DNA of 64,000 nt from J029 sp964482495. GTDB lineage: Bacteria; Planctomycetota; UBA1135. The position numbers and the translations under genes were made by a program. The DNA lies in assembly GCA_964482495.1 (NCBI GenBank), contig CAYZXS010000004.1, positions 1 through 64,000 of the forward strand, written 5' to 3'. Positions 52,000-60,526 of the stretch are shown here, one piece after another (the first letter of the stretch is position 1; every line of letters starts with the position of its first letter). Below the pieces are notes generated by a model that made no database searches, was not told the DNA's origin, and was given only the letters and a program-made list of their open reading frames with translations.

Positions 52000-53598
52000 T
52001 CAGCCTTGGGTGACCGGGACGCCGAAGCGCCAGCTCAGGCCGCCCTGGAAGGAGAGCGCCTCGAAGTCGCCGTCCGGCGCGCCGGTCTGACCCAGGCTCA
52101 GGTCCAGGCTGACGGTCGGGCTGAGCGACAGGCCGATGCCGCCGCGCAGGTCGTAGAGCAGGCCCTCGCCGTTCGACACGTTCCCGCCGCCGCCGACGCC
52201 CATGGCGCCGGCCAGGATCAGGTGCCACTGAGCGCTGCTCGGGTGGCCGGCGAAGAGGTGGCGGTAGCGCACGCCGCCCCAGCCCTCGCCGTAGGCGTCG
52301 CTGGTACCGTCGTGGGCGCCGAAGACCTGGGCCGTGATCTCGATCTCGGTGTTCAGCGGGAAGGCGAGGCCCAGGCCGAGCTCGTGCATGGTCGACATCG
52401 AGCGGCCGTTGTCGAGCAGGGAGTCGTCGGACGGGAAGTAGCTGCGGTGCAGGGCCTCGACGGTCCACAGCGACAGCGCCGTCTGGTCGGGCAGCATCAC
52501 GCCGCGCACGCCGGGCTTGTAGTCCGGCAGGCCGGTGCTGAAAGCCAGGTCGAAGCCGACGCCGGTGGCGTCGAATTCGCCGTCCACCGCCATGACCCGC
52601 GACAGGGTCAGGCCGCCGCTGATCTGCGGGTGGAAGTGGATCCGGCCGGAGACCGCCGGCTGCAGGAGCATGCCGCCGCCGGTGTCGACGCCGCCGCCGC
52701 CGCCGCCGCCGAGCTGCAGCGTGCCCTCGACCGAGAAGCGCGGGTCGATCGGCATCGAGTAGCCCACCCCGGTCAGGACCTGGGCGTAACCCTGGAGATC
52801 GCCGACCACGGCGCCGGCCGCCGAGACCGCCACGAACAGGTTCTCGTCCAGGAAGAAGTCGGCGCGGCCGCCGGCGAGGCTGATGTCCTTGGCGAGCGAC
52901 TGGCCGCTGGTGTACTTCGAGCTGTCGTCGACCAGCAGCAGCGTGCCGCCGGCGCTGAAGCGCATGCGTCGGACGTCGGGTTGCGCGGCGGCGGGGTAGA
53001 CGCGGCCGGCGCGGACCTCGTTGCGGGCCACCCACGGGCTCATGGTCCAGGCGGCGCCGACGCCGATCTGGAAGTCGCCCATGGTGCCGTTCGGGAAGTC
53101 GATGTTCGACAGCTCGAGGCGCAGCCCGAAGTCCGGGTTGATCTGGTACTGGCCGCCGAAGTGCTCGCGCAGCATCAGGCCGTTGCCGTTCGGCACGCTG
53201 TGGCCGCCGCCGACCCCGACCAGGACGCCGGCGTCGATCGAGAGCCGGTCGTTGTACTGGTAGTTCAGGCCGCCTTCGAGGCCGCCGGCGAGGAAGCCGC
53301 CGCGGTTGCCGTCGAGGGCGGTGAAGCCGCCGAGCCCGAAGTAGATGCCCGGCCAGTCCTCGAGCGGCTCGAGGAAGTCCAGGTGCATGCCGAGCAGGCC
53401 GAGGTCCTCGGAGGGATCGATCGTGGTCTGCTCATAGCCGATCCGGAAGCGCATCGGCGTCGGGTCGGCGATGCGGTCCTGGGTGTTCCAGGACACGTGC
53501 ACGGACTCCTGCTGGCCGGGGGCTTGGGCCGGGGCGGCGGCAGGAAGGGCCAGGGCGGCCAGGAAGAAGAGCGGCCGACGGGTAATGGGGGGGCGCAT
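52000..53598 (-). CDS. Triplicated outer-membrane-barrel-like protein, copy B
   Basis: 532 residues, paralogous to 50276-51895 and of the same three-unit design. Gly-rich hairpins VGVGGGHSVPNGNG, LGGGGGGGVDTGGG and MGVGGGGNVSNGEG start at about residues 128, 297 and 467, a spacing of 169-170. The signal peptide is FFLAALALPAAAPAQ. Alternating hydrophobic/polar strands and the aromatic C-terminal strand (LSFQGGLSWRFGVPV) suggest outer-membrane insertion, but no family is recognised. TACACT lies ~38 bases before the ATG, as in copy A. Confidence 0.7.
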   Translation of the reverse strand: MRPPITRRPLFFLAALALPAAAPAQAPGQQESVHVSWNTQDRIADPTPMRFRIGYEQTTIDPSEDLGLLGMHLDFLEPLEDWPGIYFGLGGFTALDGNRGGFLAGGLEGGLNYQYNDRLSIDAGVLVGVGGGHSVPNGNGLMLREHFGGQYQINPDFGLRLELSNIDFPNGTMGDFQIGVGAAWTMSPWVARNEVRAGRVYPAAAQPDVRRMRFSAGGTLLLVDDSSKYTSGQSLAKDISLAGGRADFFLDENLFVAVSAAGAVVGDLQGYAQVLTGVGYSMPIDPRFSVEGTLQLGGGGGGGVDTGGGMLLQPAVSGRIHFHPQISGGLTLSRVMAVDGEFDATGVGFDLAFSTGLPDYKPGVRGVMLPDQTALSLWTVEALHRSYFPSDDSLLDNGRSMSTMHELGLGLAFPLNTEIEITAQVFGAHDGTSDAYGEGWGGVRYRHLFAGHPSSAQWHLILAGAMGVGGGGNVSNGEGLLYDLRGGIGLSLSPTVSLDLSLGQTGAPDGDFEALSFQGGLSWRFGVPVTQG

Positions 53599-53857
53599 GA
53601 TCAGGTCGGCGAAGCGCGAAAGGGAGGGCTAAGTGTAACCCTCGCGCGGAGATAGGGGGCCTGTCCATTCTGGGGCGGATGCCGCCGGAATCGTGCAATG
53701 GAGCGGATGGGGGTGGCGCTGCGGCCGCGGCGACTAGGCCGTGGGCTTGTCTCCCGGTTCCTCTTCCGGGGACGTTCGCCGCATCGGATCCGGCCCCGGA
53801 CGCAACGGAGCCGTCGCAGGCCGCGGCCGGAGACGGCTCCCCCTCGAACGCGAACGG
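53599..53857. other. Intergenic region without a gene
   Basis: 259 bp between copy B and the small lipoprotein. It contains TACACT on the minus strand upstream of copy B, and the hairpin at 53807-53840. No coding pattern seen. Confidence 0.6.
53807..53840 (-). terminator. Hairpin after the small lipoprotein gene
   Basis: Perfect 9-bp arms GGAGCCGTC (53807-53815) and GACGGCTCC (53832-53840), with an inner GGCCGCGGCC palindrome, 18 bases beyond the stop at 53858. Confidence 0.5.
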
Positions 53858-54112
53858 TCAGGGAGCGGGGTTGGCCGCCTCTTCCGGCGGCTCTCCGTCC
53901 AGGTAGACCGTGAAGGTCTCGTCCAGGCGCCACATGGCGCCGGTGGCCGGGTCGATGATCAGGATGCCGAGCAGGCCGCCGAAGATCAGGTTGCCGAAGT
54001 ACCAGCCGTCGAGCTTGGTGTCGAAGGTGACGGGATCGTCGGAGTCACTGAGGATCGAGGCGCAGCTGGGGAGCAGGGCCAGGAGGAGGAGGAGAGCGGA
54101 GAGTCGGCGCAT
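53858..54112 (-). CDS. Small lipoprotein with GWYFGNLIFGG-type membrane motif
   Basis: 84 residues. Lipoprotein signal (LLLLLALLPSC). The mature part has a hydrophobic stretch GWYFGNLIFGGLLGILIIDP and then TGAMWRLDE. That end is found in larger lipoproteins which carry a PEGA domain between the lipobox and this stretch; here the PEGA part is absent, so it is a minimal version. Function unknown. The ATG at 54112 is chosen for the signal peptide. Confidence 0.65.
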   Translation of the reverse strand: MRRLSALLLLLALLPSCASILSDSDDPVTFDTKLDGWYFGNLIFGGLLGILIIDPATGAMWRLDETFTVYLDGEPPEEAANPAP

Positions 54113-54230
54113 GGGGAGGATCCCTCGGGTAAGTGGATCGCGAACGGATCGCGTGGTCCTCAATGCGCGACCTTCGCGCCGGAATCGCGCACTGGAATCG
54201 CCGCCGGAGCGGATTGGGTTAGCGAAAAGG

Positions 54231-54263
54231 CCGCGCCCGGCGGGCTGGGCCTGCCGGGCGCGG
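54231..54263 (-). terminator. Intrinsic terminator of the aconitase gene
   Basis: Perfect 11-bp stem CCGCGCCCGGC / GCCGGGCGCGG, 11-base loop, followed on the minus strand by CCTTTTCGC. About 30 bases beyond the aconitase stop. Confidence 0.7.
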
Positions 54264-54292
54264 GAAGGGGGCGAGGCAGGCCTCGCTTCGGC

Positions 54293-56557
54293 TCAGTTCA
54301 GCGTGTTCAGCGCGCTGCCGGCCTTCCACCACTCGATCTGTTCGTCGTTGAGCGTGTGGACCAGCGCGGCGGAGTCGGTCGAGCCGTCGGCGTGGGTGAA
54401 GACGGCGGTGACGGCGCTGCCGGGGGCCAGCGACTCCAGACCGTTCAGGCTGACGCGGTCGTCCTCCTGGACCTTCCCCCAGTCCGCCGGGTCGGCGAAG
54501 GTGAAGGCCAGCACGCCCTGCTTCTTGAGGTTGGTCTGGTGGATGCGGGCGAAGCTGCGGACGATGATCGCGGCGGCGCCGAGGTGGCGCGGGCACATCG
54601 CGGCGTGCTCGCGGCTGGAACCCTCGCCGTAGTTCTCGTCGCCGACCACGACCCAGGGCTGGCCCTCGGCCTTGTAGTGGCGCGCGACCTTGGGCGTCTC
54701 GACGTTGCCCTCGCCGGTGCTCAGGTTCTTCGTGGTGCCGCGGCCGCCGGTGAAGGCGTTGATCGCCCCGGTCAGCATGTTGTTCGAGATGTTCTCGAGG
54801 TGGCCGCGGAACTTCAGCCACTGGCCGGCCGGGCTGATGTGGTCGGTGGTGGTCTTGCCCTTGGTCTTCACCAACAGCGGCATGCCCTGGTACTTCTCGA
54901 GCGGGATCGGCGCGAAGGGCGACAGGATCTGCAGCCGCTCGCTGTCGGGGCTGACCTTGACCTCGACGCCGCTGCGGTCGGCCGGCGGCGCCTGGTAACC
55001 CTCGCCGGTGCCGATGAAGCCGCTGGCCGGGATGTCGGGCGCCGGCGCCGGCGGCGTCAGCCTCCAGGTGGTGCCGTCGCCGTTCGCGATCTCGTCGGTC
55101 AGCGGGTTGAAGCTCAGGCTGCCGGCCAGGCCCAGCGCCATGGTCAGCTCGGGGCTGGCGATGAAGCCGAGGGTCTCGGGGTTGGCGTCGTTGCGCGCCG
55201 GGAAGTTGCGGTTGAAGGTGGTGACGATCGAGTTCTTCGTTCCCTTCTCGTAGTCGTCGCGCTGCCACTGGCCGATGCACGGGCCGCAGGCGTTGGCCAG
55301 CACCACCGCGCCGACCTCTTCCAGCGCCTCGGCGTGGCCGTCGCGGCGGATGGTGGCGAGCACCATCTCCGAGCCCGGCGAGATCATCAGCGTCGACTTC
55401 ATCTTGGCGCCGTTGGCCTGCGCCTGCTTGGCGACGTCGACCGCGCGGCCGACGTCTTCATAAGAAGAGTTGGTGCAGCTTCCGATCATGGCGGCCGACA
55501 CTTCGTCGACGTAGCCTTCTTCCTTGACCGCGGCGGCCATGGTCGAGATCGGCCGCGCCAAGTCCGGGGTGTGCGGGCCGACCAGGTGCGGCTCGAGCGT
55601 GTCGAGGTCGATCTCGATGACGCGGTCGTAGTACTGCTCCGGATCGGCGGCGGTCTCCGGGTCGGCCGTCACCAGGTCGAGGTTCTGCTCGGCCAGCGCC
55701 GCCAGCTCTTCACGACCGGTCGCCCGGAGGAAGGCGCCCATGCGCGCGTCGTAGGGGAAGGTCGACGTGGTCGCGCCGTGCTCGGCGCCCATGTTGCAGA
55801 CGGTCGCTTTGCCGGTGCACGACAGCGACTCGCAGCCCTCGCCGAAGAACTCGACGATGTGGTTGGTGCCGCCCTTCACGGTCAGCAGGCCGCACAGCTT
55901 CAGGATCACGTCCTTCGGCGCCGCCCAGCCGTTGAGCTTGCCGGTCAGCTTGACGCCGATCAGCTTCGGCTGCAGCACCTCCCAGGGGAAGCCGGCCATG
56001 ACATCCACCGCGTCGGCGCCGCCGACCCCGACCGCGAGCATGCCCAGCCCGCCGGCGTTCACGGTGTGGCTGTCGGTGCCGACCATCATCGCGCCCGGGA
56101 AGGCGTAGTTCTCGAGCACGACCTGGTGGATGATGCCGCTGCCCGGCTTCCAGAAGCCGATGCCGTAGCGGGCGCTGACCGACTCGAGGAAGTCGTAGAC
56201 CTCGCGGTTCTCGTCGTTGGCCACGGCCAGGTCCGACTCGCTGCCGACGTGGGCGCGGATCAGGTGGTCGCAGTGCACGGTCGAGGGCACCGCAGCCTCG
56301 TCCTTTCCGGCCGACATGAACTGCAACAGCGCCATCTGCGCGGTGGCGTCCTGCATGGCGACGCGATCGGGCCGCAGCAGCAGGTAGGCCTTGCCCGGGT
56401 CCAGATCGGCCGCCGCCGGGTCGTCCAGGTGGCCGAAGAGGATCTTCTCGGCCAGGGTCAACGGCCGGTTCAGGCGGCCGCGCACGACCTCCAGGCGCTG
56501 CCGCATCTTGGCGTAGGTTTGCTGGACGAACTCGGGGGTGGACTCGATCGCAGGCAT
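54293..56557 (-). CDS. acn: Aconitate hydratase, mitochondrial-type
   Basis: 754 residues. All three [4Fe-4S] ligands are visible: Cys361 in GSCTNSSYEDVG, and Cys424/Cys427 in ACGPCIGQW. Also VGTDSHTVNAGGLGMLAVGVGGADAV, SREHAAMCPRHLGAAAII and KTTTDHISPAG. It isomerises citrate and isocitrate in the TCA cycle. The length and sequence style match the eukaryotic-mitochondrial type rather than AcnA or AcnB of E. coli. The ATG at 56557 fits the family N-terminus. TAGAAT lies about 60 bases upstream on the minus strand, so there is a real leader. Confidence 0.95.
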   Translation of the reverse strand: MPAIESTPEFVQQTYAKMRQRLEVVRGRLNRPLTLAEKILFGHLDDPAAADLDPGKAYLLLRPDRVAMQDATAQMALLQFMSAGKDEAAVPSTVHCDHLIRAHVGSESDLAVANDENREVYDFLESVSARYGIGFWKPGSGIIHQVVLENYAFPGAMMVGTDSHTVNAGGLGMLAVGVGGADAVDVMAGFPWEVLQPKLIGVKLTGKLNGWAAPKDVILKLCGLLTVKGGTNHIVEFFGEGCESLSCTGKATVCNMGAEHGATTSTFPYDARMGAFLRATGREELAALAEQNLDLVTADPETAADPEQYYDRVIEIDLDTLEPHLVGPHTPDLARPISTMAAAVKEEGYVDEVSAAMIGSCTNSSYEDVGRAVDVAKQAQANGAKMKSTLMISPGSEMVLATIRRDGHAEALEEVGAVVLANACGPCIGQWQRDDYEKGTKNSIVTTFNRNFPARNDANPETLGFIASPELTMALGLAGSLSFNPLTDEIANGDGTTWRLTPPAPAPDIPASGFIGTGEGYQAPPADRSGVEVKVSPDSERLQILSPFAPIPLEKYQGMPLLVKTKGKTTTDHISPAGQWLKFRGHLENISNNMLTGAINAFTGGRGTTKNLSTGEGNVETPKVARHYKAEGQPWVVVGDENYGEGSSREHAAMCPRHLGAAAIIVRSFARIHQTNLKKQGVLAFTFADPADWGKVQEDDRVSLNGLESLAPGSAVTAVFTHADGSTDSAALVHTLNDEQIEWWKAGSALNTLN

Positions 56558-56688
56558 GGGCTTCAACGGGGGTTTGCGGCCAATTCCGAGGTTTTCGGCG
56601 CCGCTACCGTCCCACATTCTAGCGGCGCGGCAGGATGCCGCAGATCGCCGCTTCCCAGATTCAAGATGCTGCGAATGCCACAATAAGG

Positions 56689-56694
56689 TAGTAT
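56689..56694 (+). promoter_or_regulatory. -10-like TAGTAT of the AbiE pair
   Basis: Ends ten bases before the ATG at 56705. The mRNA would start within a few bases of the start codon. Confidence 0.4.
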
Positions 56695-56704
56695 TCTCGG
56701 CGTC

Positions 56705-57304
56705 ATGAAAATCCTCCAGGACTCCCAACTGCTCGCCCGCCTCGGCCGGCCGCAGGGCGGGATCTACTCCACCGCCGACCTCGAGACCGCGCTCGCCGAG
56801 GCCCATCCCTCGGCCTTCGGGCGGCGGATCCGCGCCCTGGTCGCGGCCGGGGTCCTGACCCGCTTCACGCGCGGCTACTACGTCGCCGAAGAGTTCGAGC
56901 TTCCGGTGCTCAGCCAACGCATCTGCCCGGAGTCCTGCATCAGCTTCGAGACCGTGCTCGCTCGCGCCTTGGTGATCGGACCTGATCCACGCCGCCGGAT
57001 CGTCGCCACCAAGCTCGGGCGGTCCCGATCGTACGCTGCCCTCGGCTTCGAGATCGAGCACCTCGGGGTCGCGCCGCACCTGCAGTTCGGCTCCCGCATC
57101 GAGCAGGGGATCCGTTACGCCGATCCGGAGAAGGCAGCGCTGGACGTGCTCTCCTTCGCGCAGCGGGGGCGCCGCTACGCCTTCGACGTCTACTCCGATC
57201 TGAACCTCCGCAAGCTCGATCCAGGCCGCCTGCAGGATTACCTGGCTCGATACCGAAACCCGAAGTTCCGCGCCTTCGCCTCCCGCGTGCTCCGACTGTC
57301 ATGA
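56705..57304 (+). CDS. AbiEi-like type IV antitoxin (winged-helix)
   Basis: 199 residues. N-terminal winged helix (GIYSTADLETALAEAHPSAFGRRIRALVAAGVLTRFTRGYYV), then the AbiEi_C-type domain (ISFETVLARALVIG, RYADPEKAALDVLSFAQRG). Type IV antitoxins repress their own operon and counter the toxin by modification without direct binding. The next gene overlaps its stop by four bases (ATGA). The pair resembles the AbiE abortive-infection system. Confidence 0.83.
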   Translation: MKILQDSQLLARLGRPQGGIYSTADLETALAEAHPSAFGRRIRALVAAGVLTRFTRGYYVAEEFELPVLSQRICPESCISFETVLARALVIGPDPRRRIVATKLGRSRSYAALGFEIEHLGVAPHLQFGSRIEQGIRYADPEKAALDVLSFAQRGRRYAFDVYSDLNLRKLDPGRLQDYLARYRNPKFRAFASRVLRLS

Positions 57305-58050
57305 CCGTCCCGATCGACCGCCCCGCCACCGCCGACGGCCTGTTCCTCTGGGTCATGCACCGCTTCGCCGAGGTCTACGCCGACCGCGCCATCCTGAAGG
57401 GGGGAATGGCGCTGCGCCTCATCGACAGCCCACGCGCGACCACCGACATCGACTACGTGTTCGCGCCCTTCTCCTCGAAGAAGGAGATCCTCGAGCAAGT
57501 CGAGGTCACCCTCTGCGAGCTGGAGGGCGCCGAGGTGGAGATCGAGCTGCACTCGAAGATGCTCCGCGCCGAACTCCGCGTCGACGCCGTCGCGATCCAG
57601 CTCGAGATCAGCGTCGCCGCTGAGTGCAGCAGCGAGCCGATGTCCACCGGGTCCTTCGCCCGCGAGCTCGGTCAGCCGGCGCGGGTGGTCAGGATCATGA
57701 GTCCCGGATGGGCCTTCGCCCACAAGCTGGCGGCGTGGAACGAGCGCCGGCTGCTCCGGGATCTGTACGACTGCGCCTTCTTCCGCTCCCGGCTCGGCGT
57801 GGAGCCGGCGCCGGAGGTGCTCGACCAGCGCCTGGCTCGGGTCGATTCCCGGCTGCCAAAGCTGAAGCAACGGCGGTCCATGACCAAGACCGAGCTCGCC
57901 ACGGAGCTGCGGCAGGAAGCGGAGGAGCTCGATCCCGACCGGGTGCGAGCCGAACTCGGCGGCCTGCTGCCCGAGGAAGAGATCGCCGGTTTGTCGACTC
58001 GGTTGAAGGCAGCCGCCCGCGGGATCGCGGATTGGCTCGAACGCGACTGA
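57301..58050 (+). CDS. AbiEii/AbiGii-family nucleotidyltransferase toxin
   Basis: 249 residues. Nucleotidyltransferase motif: AILKGGMALRLIDSPRATTDIDYVF (GG, then the metal-binding D-x-D), with IQLEISVAAE carrying the third acidic residue, and GWAFAHKLAAWNERRLLRDLYDCAFF of the family's second half. AbiEii toxins add nucleotides to RNA and stop growth during phage infection; defence activity here is inference. All motifs look intact. Confidence 0.85.
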   Translation: MTVPIDRPATADGLFLWVMHRFAEVYADRAILKGGMALRLIDSPRATTDIDYVFAPFSSKKEILEQVEVTLCELEGAEVEIELHSKMLRAELRVDAVAIQLEISVAAECSSEPMSTGSFARELGQPARVVRIMSPGWAFAHKLAAWNERRLLRDLYDCAFFRSRLGVEPAPEVLDQRLARVDSRLPKLKQRRSMTKTELATELRQEAEELDPDRVRAELGGLLPEEEIAGLSTRLKAAARGIADWLERD

Positions 58051-58088
58051 GCGCTCGGCGGCCGATGGGGGCGCGGTGCTCACTCCGC

Positions 58089-58094
58089 TATCCT
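58089..58094 (+). promoter_or_regulatory. -10-like TATCCT of the ABC-2 exporter operon
   Basis: Ends eight bases before the GTG at 58103, and supports that start over an in-frame GTG at 58076. Confidence 0.4.
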
Positions 58095-58102
58095 GCGCTG
58101 GC

Positions 58103-58891
58103 GTGATCGAGACCCAGGGACTCAGCCGCCGCTTCGGCGAGCTCATCGCGGTGGACGGGCTCGACCTGTCGATCGCGGCGGGCGAGCTGTACGGCTTCCT
58201 CGGCCCGAACGGCGCCGGCAAGACCACGACCATGCGGATGCTCGCCGGCCTGCTGAAGCCGTCCGAGGGCACCATCCGCCTCGCCGGCATCGACCCGGTC
58301 GCCGACGCCCGCGAGGCCCGCGCCGCCACCGGCTTCGTCCCCGACACGCCGCCGCTCTACGACCACCTGACCGGGCGCCAGCACGTCGGCCTGGTCGCCA
58401 GCCTGTTCGGCGTCCGCGCCGCCGACCGCGACGCTCGTTCCGACGAGCTCCTGGCGGCCTTCGGCCTGGCCGGCCGCGCCGACGAGCTGATCAAGGGCTA
58501 CTCGCACGGCATGCGCAAGAAGCTGCACCTGGCGGCGGTACTAGTGACCCGCCCCGAGATCCTGCTGCTGGACGAGCCGACCACCGGCCTCGACCCGCGC
58601 AGCGCCCGGACCCTGAAGGACCTGCTGCAGCGCTTCTGCGACGACGGCGGCACGGTCATGCTCAGCACCCACCTGCTCGACACCGCCGAGCGCCTGTGCC
58701 ACCGGGTCGGCATCCTCGACCGCGGCGAGCTGCGCGCCGAGGGCGACGTCGCCGAGCTGCTGGGCGCCGGCGCCCACGGCACCCTCGAGGACGTCTTCTT
58801 GCGGCTGACGGCGGAGGGTGACGCGGCGGAGGACACCGCGGACGTCGCGGAGGGCGACGTGGAGGCCGGTGAAGGGGCTGCTCAGGGCTGA
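58103..58891 (+). CDS. ABC-2 type exporter ATPase
   Basis: 262 residues. Walker A GPNGAGKTTT, Q-loop region VPDTPPLYDHLTGRQHVGLVA, signature YSHGMRKKLHLAAVLV (S-H-G-M variant of LSGGQ), Walker B ILLLDEPTTGLD and switch His in STHLLD. N-terminus IETQGLSRRFGELIAVDGLDL as in ABC-2 exporters. It would energise the permease encoded immediately downstream, with which it overlaps by 23 bases. Substrate unknown. Confidence 0.88.
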   Translation: MIETQGLSRRFGELIAVDGLDLSIAAGELYGFLGPNGAGKTTTMRMLAGLLKPSEGTIRLAGIDPVADAREARAATGFVPDTPPLYDHLTGRQHVGLVASLFGVRAADRDARSDELLAAFGLAGRADELIKGYSHGMRKKLHLAAVLVTRPEILLLDEPTTGLDPRSARTLKDLLQRFCDDGGTVMLSTHLLDTAERLCHRVGILDRGELRAEGDVAELLGAGAHGTLEDVFLRLTAEGDAAEDTADVAEGDVEAGEGAAQG

Positions 58892-60524
58892 CCTCCAGCA
58901 GATCGGCAACCTCGCCCGCACCCGCGAGGGCCGCAAGCTGCTGCTGCTCCTGCTCTTCGCCCAGGCCTTCTTCCTGTTCGCGGGCGCCATCCTGGGGGCG
59001 TTGCTCGAGCAGCCCGCGGTCCGCGACGGCGTCCGCGCCGGGACCACCGACCCGGCGCTGCCAGCGGGCCTGGTCCTGATGCCGACGGTCCTCGTGCTGC
59101 TGCGGATCGCGCTCGGCAGCTCCGCCCGCCAGCTCTTCGCCGGCCCCGAGGTGCCGCTGTTGCTGAGCTCGCCGGTGCCGGCGGTGCACCTGGTGCTGCG
59201 CGGCCTCTGGCGGCTGACCGCCGGGGTGCTGTTCTGGTGCCTCGGCTTCAGCGCCGTCGCGCTCTTCCTCGGCGCCCAGGTCCGGATGGTGCCGACCGCG
59301 GCGCTGTGGCGGCTGCCGCTGGCGATGACCCTGATGGCGCTGCCGCCGCTGGCGCTGGTGCAGATGGTCTACGCCTTGGCGATGCGCTTCGCCGCCAGCC
59401 GCTTCACCCAGCTGCTGTTCTCGGCGGTCGGCAGCGTCGCCATGCTGGCCTTCTTCTTCCTCGTCATCCGCGGCGAGCATCTGGCGAAGGACGGCCGCGA
59501 GCTGAGCTTCCTGGTCGAGAGCTTCCAGTCCGGTTGGCTGTGGCGGGTGATGCTCGCCGGCCCCGCGGCCTTCCTCGTCCGCGGCGGCGGCCAGGCGCTG
59601 TCCTCCGCTTGGCTGCTCGGCGGCCTGGCGGTGACCGCGCTCAGCTGCGCGGTGACGGCCGGGGTCTACCGCTCCGCCTTCGAGAATTCGATCTCGGTCA
59701 GCGCCGCCGCCTCCCGCGCCGGCGGCTCTCGCCGCCGCTGGCCGTCCGGCCTCTTCGCCTCCCTGATCCGCAAGGAGTGGCTGAGCCTGGCGCAGCAGCC
59801 GGCGCGGCTGGTCGGCCTGGCGCTCTCGGCCTCGGTGCTCGGCTGGCTGGCGATGCAGCAGCACCGCGGCGGCTTCCTCCAGCTCTCCCTGCCGCCGCCG
59901 GTCGGCGACCGCTGGTTCGACGGCCTGCGCGCCGGCGGCGCCCTGCTCGGGTTGGCCGCCAAGCTGGCGCTGTTCGTGCTGCCGTCCTTCTCGCTGTCGG
60001 TGTTCCAGGGCGAGTCGAAGCAGTGGCCGCTGATCGCCGCCTCTCCCGCGGACCGCCGCGCCTTCCTCTTGGCCAAGGCCGGCGCCGCCGGGCTGATGCT
60101 GACGCCCTACCTGATCGTGGTCGGCGTCGTCGGATGGACCGCGGGCTTGCCGGCGCACGCCTACCTGGTGTTCCTTGCTTTCGCGCCGCCGACCCTGGCC
60201 GCGCTGGCGGCGCCGATGATCGCCTTCGGCTGCTCGCCCTTCCTGATGCGCCCGGCGGAGGAAGGGGAGCTCGGGCCGCGGCTGCGCACCGGTCTCGGGC
60301 TGGCGGTGATCTACCTGGTGCTGATGGTGCTGCTGACCGCCGGCTACCTGCTCTGGTCCCTCGGCGTCGGCTGGCTCGAGCGCCGGCTGCTCGTCGGCGG
60401 CGACGCGGCCACGGGCCTGATGATCTTCGGCGGCGCCTGGTGGCTGTTCGCCGACCTCTTGATCTGGCTCTGCTGGCGCGCCGCCTGTCGCAACGCCGAG
60501 CGTTACTTCGCTGCGCGCGGCTGA
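58869..60524 (+). CDS. ABC-2 type exporter permease
   Basis: 551 residues with about 12 hydrophobic segments. An N-terminal cytoplasmic helix (LLRADLQQIGNLARTREGR) precedes the first membrane helices. RKEWLSLAQQPARLVGLAL marks the duplicated coupling region in the second half, so the protein looks like two fused half-permeases. The GTG start is preceded by GGAGG and overlaps the ATPase. The convergent SatD-like gene ends two bases away. Confidence 0.78.
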   Translation: MKGLLRADLQQIGNLARTREGRKLLLLLLFAQAFFLFAGAILGALLEQPAVRDGVRAGTTDPALPAGLVLMPTVLVLLRIALGSSARQLFAGPEVPLLLSSPVPAVHLVLRGLWRLTAGVLFWCLGFSAVALFLGAQVRMVPTAALWRLPLAMTLMALPPLALVQMVYALAMRFAASRFTQLLFSAVGSVAMLAFFFLVIRGEHLAKDGRELSFLVESFQSGWLWRVMLAGPAAFLVRGGGQALSSAWLLGGLAVTALSCAVTAGVYRSAFENSISVSAAASRAGGSRRRWPSGLFASLIRKEWLSLAQQPARLVGLALSASVLGWLAMQQHRGGFLQLSLPPPVGDRWFDGLRAGGALLGLAAKLALFVLPSFSLSVFQGESKQWPLIAASPADRRAFLLAKAGAAGLMLTPYLIVVGVVGWTAGLPAHAYLVFLAFAPPTLAALAAPMIAFGCSPFLMRPAEEGELGPRLRTGLGLAVIYLVLMVLLTAGYLLWSLGVGWLERRLLVGGDAATGLMIFGGAWWLFADLLIWLCWRAACRNAERYFAARG

Positions 60525-60526
60525 GC

